A DNA stretch of 64,000 nucleotides from Acinetobacter rathckeae (GCF_015627125.1 NZ_VTDO01000009.1:22982-86981); one strand, 5' to 3'. Positions 28,853 to 37,882 are shown, counted from the first letter of the stretch. The notes: generated by a model not told the origin, from the letters alone. Numbers and translations are program-made.

Positions 28853-28890
28853 AAAAAGCGTTTGCTATTATAATATAGCAAACGCTTTTT
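28853..28890 (+). terminator. Rho-independent terminator of receptor 4
   Basis: Sixteen-base arms AAAAAGCGTTTGCTAT (28853-28868) and ATAGCAAACGCTTTTT (28875-28890). It is nearly the same as the receptor 3 terminator, so this element was duplicated with the gene. Confidence 0.92.
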
Positions 28891-28911
28891 ATTCTCATTT
28901 AGGAAACCATA

Positions 28912-29595
28912 ATGCTTATACAAGTTCCTAACCTACTTACACTCGATCAAGTCAATGAATGCCGCACCCTTTTAGAAACAGCCCCTTGGGTTGACGGCAA
29001 ACAAACCGCAGGCCATCAATCTGCTCAGATAAAAAACAACTTACAACTCCCCATAGACTGCGAAGAAGCTCTACACATTGGTCAGATCATTACTCAAGCA
29101 CTGCAAAGTAACCCCACTGCATTTAGTGCATCACTTCCAAAAACCATTCTACCGCCCATGTTTAACTGCTACCAAAATGGCGGACACTTTGGCACACATG
29201 TAGACAATGCCATTCGCCCCCACCCTATACTCAAAAACTACATGCGTACAGACGTATCATGCACACTGTTTTTTACCAATCCAGATGAATACGATGGCGG
29301 TGAACTGATTATTGAAGACACCTATGGCACACAATCTGTCAAGCTCAATGCAGGTGATGCCATTCTTTACCCATCAACCAGTTTACATGAAGTTACCCCT
29401 GTCACTCGTGGGGCAAGAGTATCATCATTTTTTTGGATTCAAAGTTTTGTTTCATCGGACATTCAAAGACGCATGTTATTTGAACTTGACCAATCTATAC
29501 AATCACTCACCCAACAACTGGGTAGTAACCACGAAGACGTTGTACAACTCACAGGCATTTATCACAACTTACTCAGACAATGGAGTGACATGTAG
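28912..29595 (+). CDS. piuC: Fe(II)/2-oxoglutarate-dependent PKHD-type hydroxylase PiuC
   Basis: A 227-residue PiuC/YbiX-family dioxygenase. Iron ligands are visible as His96 and Asp98 in GTHVDN and His159 in STSLHEV; the 2-oxoglutarate arginine is Arg169 in RGARVSSFFW. The double-stranded beta helix lies at about 80-180, followed by a helical tail. The family is typically encoded beside Fiu/PiuA siderophore receptors and is iron-regulated; its physiological substrate is not settled. AGGAAAC precedes the ATG. A terminator lies between receptor 4 and this gene, so expression would need readthrough or an unseen promoter. The next gene starts 31 bp later. Confidence 0.93.
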   Translation: MLIQVPNLLTLDQVNECRTLLETAPWVDGKQTAGHQSAQIKNNLQLPIDCEEALHIGQIITQALQSNPTAFSASLPKTILPPMFNCYQNGGHFGTHVDNAIRPHPILKNYMRTDVSCTLFFTNPDEYDGGELIIEDTYGTQSVKLNAGDAILYPSTSLHEVTPVTRGARVSSFFWIQSFVSSDIQRRMLFELDQSIQSLTQQLGSNHEDVVQLTGIYHNLLRQWSDM

Positions 29596-29626
29596 GCTTA
29601 ATTTAGCCTTCATTTGGTAAACACAT

Positions 29627-30727
29627 ATGACAATACAACAACCATTTAATACCATCCCACCCCACCTACTCACATTGGCTGACTACCAACAACAAGCCCA
29701 AAAGCACATGCCAGACAGCCACTGGGCCTACCTAGAAAGTGGTGCCATGCATGAAGTGAGCCTCAAAGACAACCAACAACAATTTGACAAAATACACATA
29801 CGCCCTCGTGTACTCAAAGACCTATCAGGTGGCAATACCCAGTTTGAAATGTTTGGCCAAAGCTACCCCCACCCTATTTTTTTAGCACCGATTGGTCATC
29901 AAGCCTTATTCCACCCCGATGCAGAGCTTGCAACCGCTTTAGCCGCAGAAGTACTCCAAAGCAATCTTATTTTAAGTACATTTACCACCACAGACCTACG
30001 TGCCTTAAACGCAGACAATCCATTTAAATGGTTTCAACTGTATTGGCAAGGTGGGCATGAAAAATCCCTCCAATTGGTTAAACTGTCTGAACAGCATCAC
30101 TATAAAGCCATTGTTATTACCGTAGACTCTCCCCATAAAGGCATACGAGATACCGAACGAAAGGCCAACTTTCAACTACCGCCTGACATGCCACATCCAC
30201 ACACTAAAACCTTTCTCATGGCAGAAAATCTCTCGCCTGAACAACACCCCGTATTTGATGGTCTGATGCAACTTGCCCCAACGTGGCAAGACATTGCTTG
30301 GTTAGCACAGCAAACCGCACTCCCCATTGTATTAAAAGGTGTCTCTCACCCCGATGATGCAAAACTTGCCATGGAACACGGCGTTAAAGGCTTAATTATT
30401 TCCAACCACGGTGGCCGTGTTTTAGACACATGTATTTCACCACTCACCGCACTAGAGCGGATTAAAGCGGTTGTACCACATGACTATCCATTGTTAATCG
30501 ATGGTGGCATACGCCGTGGTACAGATGTCTTTAAAGCCATTGCTTTAGGGGCACATGCAGTACTGATTGGCAGACCTTATATTTATGGGCTTGCAACCGC
30601 AGGTGCTTTAGGTGTGGCCCATGTGATACGCACGCTGAAAGAAGAATTTGAAATTACCATGGCATTGGCAGGCACAGCACGTATAAGTGACATTTCAATG
30701 GCACATATAGAGGTACAAAGCCATTGA
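29627..30727 (+). CDS. FMN-dependent alpha-hydroxy-acid oxidising enzyme
   Basis: A 366-residue member of the lactate dehydrogenase/oxidase and glycolate oxidase family. FMN-binding segments include PIFLAPIGHQALFHPDAE (strand 1) and KWFQLYWQG. The catalytic His-Gly-Gly-Arg block is LIISNHGGRVLDTCISPL, followed by PLLIDGGIRRGTDVFKAIAL and AVLIGRPYIYGL. It lacks long membrane segments, so it is probably soluble. It lies 31 bp after piuC and may be co-transcribed with it, an unexpected partner for an iron-uptake locus. The substrate (lactate, mandelate or another 2-hydroxy acid) cannot be told. The usual SNHGGRQ is SNHGGRV here. Confidence 0.85.
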   Translation: MTIQQPFNTIPPHLLTLADYQQQAQKHMPDSHWAYLESGAMHEVSLKDNQQQFDKIHIRPRVLKDLSGGNTQFEMFGQSYPHPIFLAPIGHQALFHPDAELATALAAEVLQSNLILSTFTTTDLRALNADNPFKWFQLYWQGGHEKSLQLVKLSEQHHYKAIVITVDSPHKGIRDTERKANFQLPPDMPHPHTKTFLMAENLSPEQHPVFDGLMQLAPTWQDIAWLAQQTALPIVLKGVSHPDDAKLAMEHGVKGLIISNHGGRVLDTCISPLTALERIKAVVPHDYPLLIDGGIRRGTDVFKAIALGAHAVLIGRPYIYGLATAGALGVAHVIRTLKEEFEITMALAGTARISDISMAHIEVQSH

Positions 30728-30789
30728 CAAAAGCCATGCAGATCAATTAACTTAAGCGTTATCCACCCTAAAAACTTACTCCCAATATG

Positions 30790-30832
30790 CATAAGTCGTC
30801 TACATCACGCTAGACGGTGCTGTATACTTATG
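30790..30832 (+). promoter_or_regulatory. Hairpin in the leuA upstream region
   Basis: Outer arms CATAAGT (30790-30796) and ACTTATG (30826-30832) and inner arms CGTCTA (30797-30802) and TAGACG (30811-30816) can form one stem with a 9-base bulge. It lies 80 bases before leuA. It may end the previous transcript or act in the leuA leader. No leucine-rich leader peptide is evident. Confidence 0.3.
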
Positions 30833-30912
30833 TTGCAAACAAAAAATTTAAATAAAATAGTCGTTGCGATTTCAATCCATAACGCACGGCTATATCTAGG
30901 AGTGATTGATTC

Positions 30913-32607
30913 ATGTTGGCTGATCCGAGCAAAAAATACCGTCGCATGTACGAGCGTGTCGACTTACCCAACCGTGAGTGGCCAAATAACGAAATTACCA
31001 AAGCCCCACTGTGGATGAGTACAGACCTGCGTGACGGTAACCAAGCCATTTTTGAGCCAATGACCCTAGAACAAAAACTCAAAATGTTTTTAATGTTGGT
31101 TAAAATTGGCTTTAAACACATTGAAATTGGTTTTCCATCGGCATCTCAAACTGACTTTGACTTTACCCGTCAACTCATTGAAGAAAACCTCATTCCAGAC
31201 GATGTATACATTGAAGTCTTAGTACAAGCACGTGACCACCTCATTACACGTACATTTGAATCTTTGGCAGGTGCTAAGCGTGCCATTGTGCATATTTATA
31301 ATTCAAATTCACCGACTTTTCGTAAAAAAGTGCTGAATACCGATGCTGAAGGCTCAAAACAACTTGCTGTAAACGCAGCGACGAAAGTTAAAGAATATGC
31401 AGCAAAACAACCAGAAACCGAATGGGTATTTCAATATAGCCCAGAGTGTTTTTCTGCAACCGAACTTCATGTTGCTAAAGATGTCTGCGATGCCGTTACA
31501 GCAGTTTGGGACGCATCACCTGACAATAAAGTTATTTTAAACCTACCTGCGACGGTTGAAGTTTCTACCCCTAATGTCTATGCAGACCAAATTGAGTGGA
31601 TGCACCGCAACCTTGCTCGCCGTGATGGTGTACTCATTTCTGTACATTGTCATAATGACCGTGGCTGTGGTATAGCAGCCTCTGAGCTTGCCATTATGGC
31701 AGGTGCAGACCGTGTAGAAGGCTGTGTATTTGGTAATGGTGAGCGTACAGGTAACGTCGATATTGCAGCCATTGCCCTCAACATGTACACCCAAGGTGTT
31801 TCACCTGAACTTGATTTCTCCAACATTAATGAAATCATTGCAACCGTTGAAGAGTGCACAGGCTTACCCGTACACCCACGCCACCCATATGCAGGTGACT
31901 TGGTCTTTACCGCATTTTCAGGCTCTCACCAAGATGCCATTAAAAAAGGCTTTGACTTCCAAAAAAATGAAGCCATTTGGGACATGCCATACTTACCTAT
32001 TGACCCCAAAGACTTGGGCCGTGACTACGATGCTGTGATTCGCGTCAACAGCCAATCTGGTAAAGGCGGTATTGCATACTTACTTGAGTCTAACTACAAC
32101 GTAACGCTACCACGCCGCGTACAAATTGAATTTAGTCAAATTGTGCAAGCACATACAGACACCACTTCTGCTGAGATTTCTGCAGCAGAGATTTGGAAAC
32201 TCTTCCAAGCCACGTATGTTAATATTAAAGACAAGTATTACAGCGTGAAAAAATATGAACTGTCTACCCAAGACAATGACCAAGTCATTGATCTAGATAT
32301 TGAAATCAACCAAAAAACGCAACGACTTCAAGGCCGTGGTAATGGCCCGATTTCTGCGGTGATTGATGCATTACAACTTCCAATCGATGTGTTGCACTAC
32401 GAAGAACGCAGTATTGGCACAGGCGCAAGTGCACAATCTTTAGCATTGCTTGAAATTCAAGTCAAAGACACAGGTAAAAGTACTTTTGCCGCAGGTATTC
32501 ATAGCAACACCATCACTTCTCCTATCGAAGCGATTATTGCATGTACCAACCGGTTAATTGATCAAGGCGTACTTCAAATCACTGATATTGTGCCTACAAA
32601 CAGCTAA
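30913..32607 (+). CDS. leuA: 2-isopropylmalate synthase
   Basis: LeuA condenses acetyl-CoA and 2-oxoisovalerate, the committed step of leucine synthesis. The 564-residue length and sequence fit the class II (LeuA2) form. The catalytic TIM barrel starts MSTDLRDGNQAIFEPMTLEQ, with divalent-metal residues in LISVHCHNDRGCGIAASELA and GNGERTGNVDIAAIALNMY. The C-terminal half (about 420-560) is the LeuA allosteric domain with ERSIGTGASAQSLALLEI. AGGAG lies about 10 bases before the ATG. The gene is followed after 41 bp by metX. No other leucine genes are in the window. Feedback inhibition by leucine is expected from the family. Confidence 0.95.
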   Translation: MLADPSKKYRRMYERVDLPNREWPNNEITKAPLWMSTDLRDGNQAIFEPMTLEQKLKMFLMLVKIGFKHIEIGFPSASQTDFDFTRQLIEENLIPDDVYIEVLVQARDHLITRTFESLAGAKRAIVHIYNSNSPTFRKKVLNTDAEGSKQLAVNAATKVKEYAAKQPETEWVFQYSPECFSATELHVAKDVCDAVTAVWDASPDNKVILNLPATVEVSTPNVYADQIEWMHRNLARRDGVLISVHCHNDRGCGIAASELAIMAGADRVEGCVFGNGERTGNVDIAAIALNMYTQGVSPELDFSNINEIIATVEECTGLPVHPRHPYAGDLVFTAFSGSHQDAIKKGFDFQKNEAIWDMPYLPIDPKDLGRDYDAVIRVNSQSGKGGIAYLLESNYNVTLPRRVQIEFSQIVQAHTDTTSAEISAAEIWKLFQATYVNIKDKYYSVKKYELSTQDNDQVIDLDIEINQKTQRLQGRGNGPISAVIDALQLPIDVLHYEERSIGTGASAQSLALLEIQVKDTGKSTFAAGIHSNTITSPIEAIIACTNRLIDQGVLQITDIVPTNS

Positions 32608-32648
32608 GCAGTTGAAAATATCCATTTCAAAACAAGGCGACTTACATC

Positions 32649-33809
32649 GTGTCTTTTGCATCTGATTCAGTGGGTTTAGTGACCCCTAAAAAATATACTT
32701 TTGAAGAACCACTCAAACTTGAATGTGGTCGTGTGTTGCCACGTTTTGAACTAATGGTAGAAACTTATGGCACATTGAATGCAGACCACTCTAATGCGAT
32801 CTTACTGTGTCATGCACTGTCAGGCCACCATCATGCGGCAGGCTATCACAGTGAAGATGAAAAAAAACCAGGTTGGTGGGATGCATGCATCGGGCCAGGC
32901 AAAGCCATAGATACCAATCATTTTTTTGTGGTCGCACTGAATAATATTGGTGGCTGCCATGGTTCAACAGGGCCAATTTCACCCAACCCAGACAATAATA
33001 ACATGCCTTATGGGCCTGACTTTCCCTTAGTCACAGTACGTGATTGGGTACGTACCCATGCTATGCTTTCAGACCAAATGGGCATTAAAAAATGGTATGC
33101 GATTGTAGGCGGATCACTTGGTGGCATGCAAGCTTTACAATGGTCTGTAGACTACCCAGACCGTTTAGAACGCTGTGTCATTATTGCCAGTGCACCTAAA
33201 CTGTCAGCACAAAATATTGCATTTAACGAAGTTGCAAGACAGTCTATTTTATCTGACCCAGATTTTCATGATGGCTACTACCTTGCCAATGACAGCTACC
33301 CTCGCCGTGGCCTCATTTTGGCACGTATGGTTGGGCATATTACCTATCTATCTGAAGAAGCCATGAAACAAAAGTTTGGCCGTGACCTAAAATCGGGCAA
33401 ATTTATGTACGGTTTTGATGTTGAGTTCCAAGTTGAAAGCTATTTGCGTTACCAAGGTGAACGTTTTAGCCAAAACTTTGATGCCAATACTTACCTGATT
33501 ATGACCAAAGCACTTGACTACTTTGACCCATCACGTGAGTTTGACTCATCACTCACCGAAGCCATGAAAAACACCAAGTGTCGTTTTTTAGTGGTGTCAT
33601 TTACCACAGACTGGCGTTTTAGTCCTGAACGTTCGGAAGAGATTGTCAACGCCCTCATTAGCAACAATAAACCTGTGAGCTATTTAGACATTAATGCCAA
33701 ACAAGGGCATGACTCATTCTTATTTCCAATCCCTTTATATGTCAACACATTACGGGCATTTTTAGGTGGCGAAGCACTGCTTAACGAAACCACAGTGCAA
33801 CAGGGGTAA
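32649..33809 (+). CDS. metX: Homoserine O-acyltransferase MetX
   Basis: MetX activates homoserine as its O-acyl ester (acetyl or succinyl) for methionine synthesis. The 386-residue alpha/beta hydrolase shows [20 protein letters not shown] and [15 protein letters not shown]. The nucleophile elbow is [15 protein letters not shown] with the catalytic serine in GGSLGG, and [12 protein letters not shown] carries the catalytic histidine. Acetyl versus succinyl donor cannot be decided from sequence by eye. The start is a GTG at 32649 with AAGGCG about 10 bases upstream. metW begins 5 bp after its stop, the metX-metW pair found widely in proteobacteria. Confidence 0.95.
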   Translation: MSFASDSVGLVTPKKYTFEEPLKLECGRVLPRFELMVETYGTLNADHSNAILLCHALSGHHHAAGYHSEDEKKPGWWDACIGPGKAIDTNHFFVVALNNIGGCHGSTGPISPNPDNNNMPYGPDFPLVTVRDWVRTHAMLSDQMGIKKWYAIVGGSLGGMQALQWSVDYPDRLERCVIIASAPKLSAQNIAFNEVARQSILSDPDFHDGYYLANDSYPRRGLILARMVGHITYLSEEAMKQKFGRDLKSGKFMYGFDVEFQVESYLRYQGERFSQNFDANTYLIMTKALDYFDPSREFDSSLTEAMKNTKCRFLVVSFTTDWRFSPERSEEIVNALISNNKPVSYLDINAKQGHDSFLFPIPLYVNTLRAFLGGEALLNETTVQQG

Positions 33810-33814
33810 ACTTC

Positions 33815-34408
33815 ATGCGATTAGACCAACAACTTTCTGAAAAATGGATTAACCCAAGCGACAAAGTGCTCGATTTGGGCTGTGGCGATGGCGAACTCCT
33901 CGCACATTTGAGCAAAAAATATAACATCAGTGCATATGGCATGGAAATTGATCAAGAAAAGATTGCAATTGCCATCAGTCGAGGGTTAAATATTATACAA
34001 CAAGACTTAAACATTGGCTTACACCGTTTTGCAGATCAATCTTTTGATTATGTAGTTATGGCACAAGCTTTGCAGTCTGTAGATGCACCAGATGTATTGT
34101 TAAAAGACATGGTTCGAGTTGGTAAACAAGCCATTATTACCTTCCCTAACTTTGCCTATTGGAAAACACGCGCCTTTTTAGCATTCAAAGGCAAAATGCC
34201 TGTGTCCAAAGCATTACCATACATGTGGTACAACACCCCTAATATTCATTTATGTACTTTCCGAGATTTTGAAGCACTGTGTGCTGACAACAATATTCGG
34301 ATTATTAACCGACTCTCCGTCAATGGAAATCAAGAAGATAGCTTTTTAGGCAAACGTCTTCCTAATCTATTTGGCGAAGTGGCGATATATAGAGTGAGCG
34401 CCATATGA
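33815..34408 (+). CDS. metW: Methionine biosynthesis protein MetW
   Basis: A 197-residue class I methyltransferase-like protein that accompanies MetX. The SAM-binding motif appears as VLDLGCGDGELLAHL (about residues 19-33). Family-specific features are DQSFDYVVMAQALQSV and the segment IITFPNFAYWKTRAFLAFKG, typical of MetW. Studies of metX-metW pairs indicate MetW is needed for MetX activity in several proteobacteria. The gene lies 5 bp after metX. Its TGA overlaps the ATG of the next gene by 4 bases (ATGA), so the three are translationally coupled. Confidence 0.94.
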   Translation: MRLDQQLSEKWINPSDKVLDLGCGDGELLAHLSKKYNISAYGMEIDQEKIAIAISRGLNIIQQDLNIGLHRFADQSFDYVVMAQALQSVDAPDVLLKDMVRVGKQAIITFPNFAYWKTRAFLAFKGKMPVSKALPYMWYNTPNIHLCTFRDFEALCADNNIRIINRLSVNGNQEDSFLGKRLPNLFGEVAIYRVSAI

Positions 34409-34998
34409 AAAAACTGTTTATGAGCACCTTGTTGCTTGGTTTATCTGTACTGTCACATGCAGATTTAATCTCAACAAATCCACAACAACCTTCTGCATCA
34501 TCACAAGCAGCACGTTATTCGACCATGGGCTTTAGTCAATTATTACAAGAAGCCAATGCAGGTCAAGCAGCTGCTCAGTTTTATGTCGCAATGCACTATC
34601 AAGCAGGAAAAGATACCTCAAAAGACATGAGCCAAGCTTTTGCTTGGTATAAAAAAGCCGCTGACCAAGGTATTCCTGCAGCCCAGCTGAATGTAGGTCG
34701 TATGTTGGCTGATGGTACAGGCACAAATAAAAATATGGTTTTGGCTCGTAGCTACCTAGAAAAAGCTGCAAGCCACGGCGACAACCGTGCAAGCTTCAAC
34801 CTTGCACTGATGGAAGAACATCAAAAAGACTACATTGGTGCATACCAATGGTATGAGCTTTCTACCCGTGATGGCATGTTAGACAATAAAGTCATTAATA
34901 TGTCAGAAAGCAAAAAAACAGCTTTGGCTGCCAACTTAACACCAGATCAAATCCGTCAAGCAGTAGACCGTGCAGATCGTTGGATTCAAGCTCAATAA
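34405..34998 (+). CDS. Secreted Sel1-repeat protein
   Basis: A 197-residue protein with a signal peptide, MKKLFMSTLLLGLSVLSHA. The mature part has two or three Sel1/TPR-like repeats. Segments such as AQFYVAMHYQAGKDTSKDMS, AFAWYKKAADQGIPAAQLNV and ARSYLEKAASHGDNRASFNL show the A-x-x-Y-KAA--G pattern. It is probably periplasmic and acts by protein contact. The start overlaps the metW stop (ATGA), yet there is no obvious link to methionine synthesis. A hairpin terminator follows. Function unknown. Confidence 0.75.
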   Translation: MKKLFMSTLLLGLSVLSHADLISTNPQQPSASSQAARYSTMGFSQLLQEANAGQAAAQFYVAMHYQAGKDTSKDMSQAFAWYKKAADQGIPAAQLNVGRMLADGTGTNKNMVLARSYLEKAASHGDNRASFNLALMEEHQKDYIGAYQWYELSTRDGMLDNKVINMSESKKTALAANLTPDQIRQAVDRADRWIQAQ

Positions 34999-35020
34999 AT
35001 TGTTTTACTACGCTCACTCG

Positions 35021-35049
35021 AAGCAGCACTTTTGTGTTGCTTTTTTTGT
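35021..35049 (+). terminator. Rho-independent terminator after the metX-metW-sel1 unit
   Basis: Arms AAGCAGCAC (35021-35029) and GTGTTGCTT (35034-35042), with one G-T pair and a 4-base loop, are followed by a T-run. Confidence 0.85.
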
Positions 35050-35105
35050 TTTTTAGTCTGGCTTTGTGCATAATCTGAATATCTTCCTTTCATCAAAGCA
35101 TCACT

Positions 35106-35738
35106 ATGACTCAACACACTTGGCTCACCCCGCACCCTGAAATTGTACTTGCAAGTAATAATAAAGGAAAAATTGCCGAATTTAGCCAAATTTTTGAGCA
35201 GCTTCACTTACCCATTCAAATGATTCCTCAGGGGCAGCTGAATATTGAAGACGCCGTTGAAGATGGTTTAAGCTTTATTGAAAATGCTATTTTAAAAGCA
35301 CGTCATGCAGCGAAACACTCAGGTAAACCCGCCATTGCTGATGACTCTGGTTTATGCGTACCTGCACTTGCAGGTGCACCCGGTATTTACTCGGCTCGTT
35401 ATGCAGGTGAACACGGTAATGATGCCGCCAATAACCAGAAACTCATTCAAGCATTAGAACCCTTACGCTCAAACAACTTACCCATTATAGGTATGTTTGT
35501 CTGTGTATTGGCATTTGTAGAACATGCTGAAGATCCTTTACCAAAAATCTTTCAAGGCACTTGGCAAGGTGAAATACTCCCCGAAGCCCGTGGCGAGCAT
35601 GGTTTTGGCTATGACCCTTTATTTTGGCTACCCGAGCTTGGCAAAAGCAGCGCTGAACTTGAAAAATCAGAAAAGAATAAAATCAGCCACAGAGGCCAAG
35701 CCATGCAGGCTTTTGTTGCAAGTTTAACAACTGCATAA
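35106..35738 (+). CDS. rdgB: RdgB/HAM1-family dITP/XTP pyrophosphatase
   Basis: A 210-residue house-cleaning pyrophosphatase that removes deaminated purine nucleotides (ITP, dITP, XTP). Family motifs are EIVLASNNKGKIAEFSQI at the N-terminus, GLSFIENAILKARHAAKHSG, the catalytic block AIADDSGLCVPALAGAPG with IYSARYAG, and GEHGFGYDPLFWLPELGKS near the C-terminus with KISHRGQAMQAF. The length is slightly above E. coli RdgB. It stands between a terminator and a hairpin, so it is probably a single-gene unit. Confidence 0.94.
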   Translation: MTQHTWLTPHPEIVLASNNKGKIAEFSQIFEQLHLPIQMIPQGQLNIEDAVEDGLSFIENAILKARHAAKHSGKPAIADDSGLCVPALAGAPGIYSARYAGEHGNDAANNQKLIQALEPLRSNNLPIIGMFVCVLAFVEHAEDPLPKIFQGTWQGEILPEARGEHGFGYDPLFWLPELGKSSAELEKSEKNKISHRGQAMQAFVASLTTA

Positions 35739-35744
35739 ACTACA

Positions 35745-35779
35745 TTTAGGTTGTGTCTGCATCTGCAGCACAACCTAAA
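35745..35779 (+). terminator. Hairpin after rdgB
   Basis: Perfect 11-base arms TTTAGGTTGTG (35745-35755) and CACAACCTAAA (35769-35779) begin 6 bases after the rdgB stop. It lacks a T-run on the plus strand but has the position of a terminator between rdgB and the convergent transporter gene. Confidence 0.5.
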
Positions 35780-35894
35780 AAGAATAGATGAGAAAACCAA
35801 ATGCGAGATGATTTAAAACAAAGGTTTATACAAGGCTGTCAGAACAAAATGGATAAAAAAGGAGAAGATGTCGGATTATCCTTTTATGCTTTTT

Positions 35895-36767
35895 TTAAAA
35901 ATAAAGTAAAGCAAACAGCGCAATGGTACAGACACTCACAATTGTACCTGCGGCAATATACTGTGCCGACTTTCCTGTACCACTATAGTGCGTTTCTAAT
36001 GCCACAATATTGGCAGCAGGCGGTAAACAAAATAAAAAGTAAAGTAGTGCAATATGCTCATGCACAAAGCGATTTGATGTCATGAAATATAACGCTGTAC
36101 ACAGCACTGCACCGATTGCCAATTTCACCCACATCATACGGCAACTATATTTTAGATCATTCATACTCACTTTGGTTTGACTGAGCCACATACCCAAAAC
36201 AGCCATGCCAGCAAAGACCATTGCAAATTTGGCAAAAGCATATAGATCAAGTAGCCACCACTGCTCATGCAATATATTTTGAACAGCAAATAGTCGCAGT
36301 ATCACAGCAACACATAGCGCAATCATCGGCGGTGCTTGCAAAACTTTTTTTATCACCTCTTGCCATTTTGGCTTGGCTTTACTCACCGCAGGAATCGCCC
36401 AAACATTGCCAAAAATAGAACTTCCTACATATAAAGCAATCATTGCAGCACTCACCGACTGCCCAAAAATAAGCAACGCCAAAGGAAAACCCAGCCAGCC
36501 AATATTGTTGTAACTTGCACACAATGCAACCAATCGATCTTTAAAAACCATACTGCACACTGCATAAACCACCACAGATGACAGCACACTAAAGAGCATC
36601 AAAAACATGCTACCTGCTTGGTAAAACAGCATGTTATACACAATAACAAAGGGGATAAAACAACGTGCTAACAATTTAGACAGCAAGGGTCTAAGCACAT
36701 TTAAAAAACCATAAGATGAAATAAACCAGCCAAATATAAATGACAGGATTGGTAAAATAATAGGCAT
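35895..36767 (-). CDS. AEC (auxin efflux carrier) family transporter
   Basis: A 290-residue integral membrane protein with eight to ten hydrophobic segments. The AEC-type pattern is seen in LVALCASYNNIGWLGFPLAL, the conserved N-N-x-G-x-x-P motif of the first repeat. The C-terminal half carries FCLPPAANIVALETHYSGTG, typical of the second repeat. Members export or import organic acids and similar metabolites; the substrate here is unknown. It is transcribed towards rdgB and is divergent from lgt with about 245 bp between them. Its length is a little short for the family. Confidence 0.82.
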   Translation of the reverse strand: MPIILPILSFIFGWFISSYGFLNVLRPLLSKLLARCFIPFVIVYNMLFYQAGSMFLMLFSVLSSVVVYAVCSMVFKDRLVALCASYNNIGWLGFPLALLIFGQSVSAAMIALYVGSSIFGNVWAIPAVSKAKPKWQEVIKKVLQAPPMIALCVAVILRLFAVQNILHEQWWLLDLYAFAKFAMVFAGMAVLGMWLSQTKVSMNDLKYSCRMMWVKLAIGAVLCTALYFMTSNRFVHEHIALLYFLFCLPPAANIVALETHYSGTGKSAQYIAAGTIVSVCTIALFALLYF

Positions 36768-37013
36768 CGTTATTATTATCTCGGTAAAACTTATCGCTCA
36801 TATTAAATGTTGTATTTAAAGCTAAAATTAAAATTTCAGCATTAAAAAACATACTGGTGCAACGAATAACTTAAAACACATAATCCCCCCTTTACGTCCT
36901 CAAAAAAAACGTAAATAAGCCAATACAATCAACATATCTTTACTTAAATACCAACATATTTAAGCCTGATCCGCTAAAATCAGCACAACGACGACTATAA
37001 AAAAGGAAAATCT

Positions 37014-37832
37014 ATGCTGATTTACCCCAACATTAACCCAATCGCACTCGAGTTAGGTCCACTCAAAGTGCATTGGTACGGCATTATGTATCTACTGGCA
37101 TTTTTATGTGCATGGGGTTTAGCAAGCTATAGAGCCAAACAACGTACAGGTTGGGGTGCAGAAATGATCTCTGACCTCATTTTTTACGGTGCATTAGGTG
37201 TTGTGATTGGTGGACGAATCGGTTATGTCTTATTTTATGAATTTGACCAATTTTTAGCACACCCACTGTGGCTATTCCAAGTCTGGACAGGTGGCATGAG
37301 TTTTCATGGTGGCTTTATTGGTGTCATGCTCGCCATGATTTTATGGTGTCGAAAATACCAAAAAACATGGTTTCAGACCATGGATTTTATTGCCCCATGT
37401 GTACCTACAGGACTCATGTTTGGCCGTATTGGTAATTTTATTGGCGGTGAGTTATATGGTCGTGCTGTCACAGACCCAAACTACCCTTTTGGTATGATCT
37501 TTCCAACAGATCCTCTGCATTTAGTCCGCCACCCATCACAAATTTACCAAGCCCTCTGCGAAGGGTTGCTCCTGTTTATTATCTTGTGGTGGTTTAGCTC
37601 AAAACCTCGCCCACGCATGGCCGTATCTGCTCTATTTTTAGCAGGTTACGGCGTGGCTCGCTTTGTTATGGAATTCTTTAGAGAACCCGATGCAGACCAA
37701 GGTTACATTTTATTTGGCTGGATGACCAAAGGACAAATCCTTTCACTCCCAATGATTATTATTGGCATACTGCTCATATTATGGGCATATAAACGAAAGG
37801 TCTATGACTGGGGTAATACACAAAAACTTTAA
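37014..37832 (+). CDS. lgt: Phosphatidylglycerol-prolipoprotein diacylglyceryl transferase
   Basis: Lgt adds diacylglycerol to the lipobox cysteine of prolipoproteins in the inner membrane, the first step of lipoprotein maturation. The 272-residue protein has about seven membrane helices. The signature [14 protein letters not shown] lies at about residues 139-152. Other conserved blocks are [16 protein letters not shown] near the start, [15 protein letters not shown] with the catalytic-region histidine, and [22 protein letters not shown] lies just before the ATG. It is the first gene of a run leading to thyA-folA. Confidence 0.96.
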   Translation: MLIYPNINPIALELGPLKVHWYGIMYLLAFLCAWGLASYRAKQRTGWGAEMISDLIFYGALGVVIGGRIGYVLFYEFDQFLAHPLWLFQVWTGGMSFHGGFIGVMLAMILWCRKYQKTWFQTMDFIAPCVPTGLMFGRIGNFIGGELYGRAVTDPNYPFGMIFPTDPLHLVRHPSQIYQALCEGLLLFIILWWFSSKPRPRMAVSALFLAGYGVARFVMEFFREPDADQGYILFGWMTKGQILSLPMIIIGILLILWAYKRKVYDWGNTQKL

Positions 37833-37841
37833 ATCATATTC

Positions 37842-37859
37842 AGGGGGCGATTGCCCCCT
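37842..37859 (+). terminator. GC-rich hairpin after lgt
   Basis: Arms AGGGGGC (37842-37848) and GCCCCCT (37853-37859) with a 4-base loop lie 9 bases after the lgt stop. There is no T-run, so it may only attenuate transcription into the downstream genes. Confidence 0.5.
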
Positions 37860-37882
37860 CCTTACTTGATATCAGAAAAAAT

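Noticed and set aside
18437..28890. Siderophore biosynthesis or a complete iron-uptake system in the receptor island
   Set aside because: No NRPS, NIS synthetase, ABC ferric transporter or TonB-ExbBD genes are present; only receptors, piuC and one oxidase are found.
30830..31018. Possible leader peptide of leuA (62 codons, rich in Leu/Ile/Val codons)
   Set aside because: It overlaps the leuA coding start in another frame, ends well inside leuA, lacks a run of leucine codons and has no linked terminator/antiterminator pair.
35801..36085. Plus-strand frame of 94 codons over the 3' end of the AEC transporter gene
   Set aside because: Its downstream two-thirds are antisense to a well-supported membrane transporter, and it has no family-like motifs or clear ribosome site.
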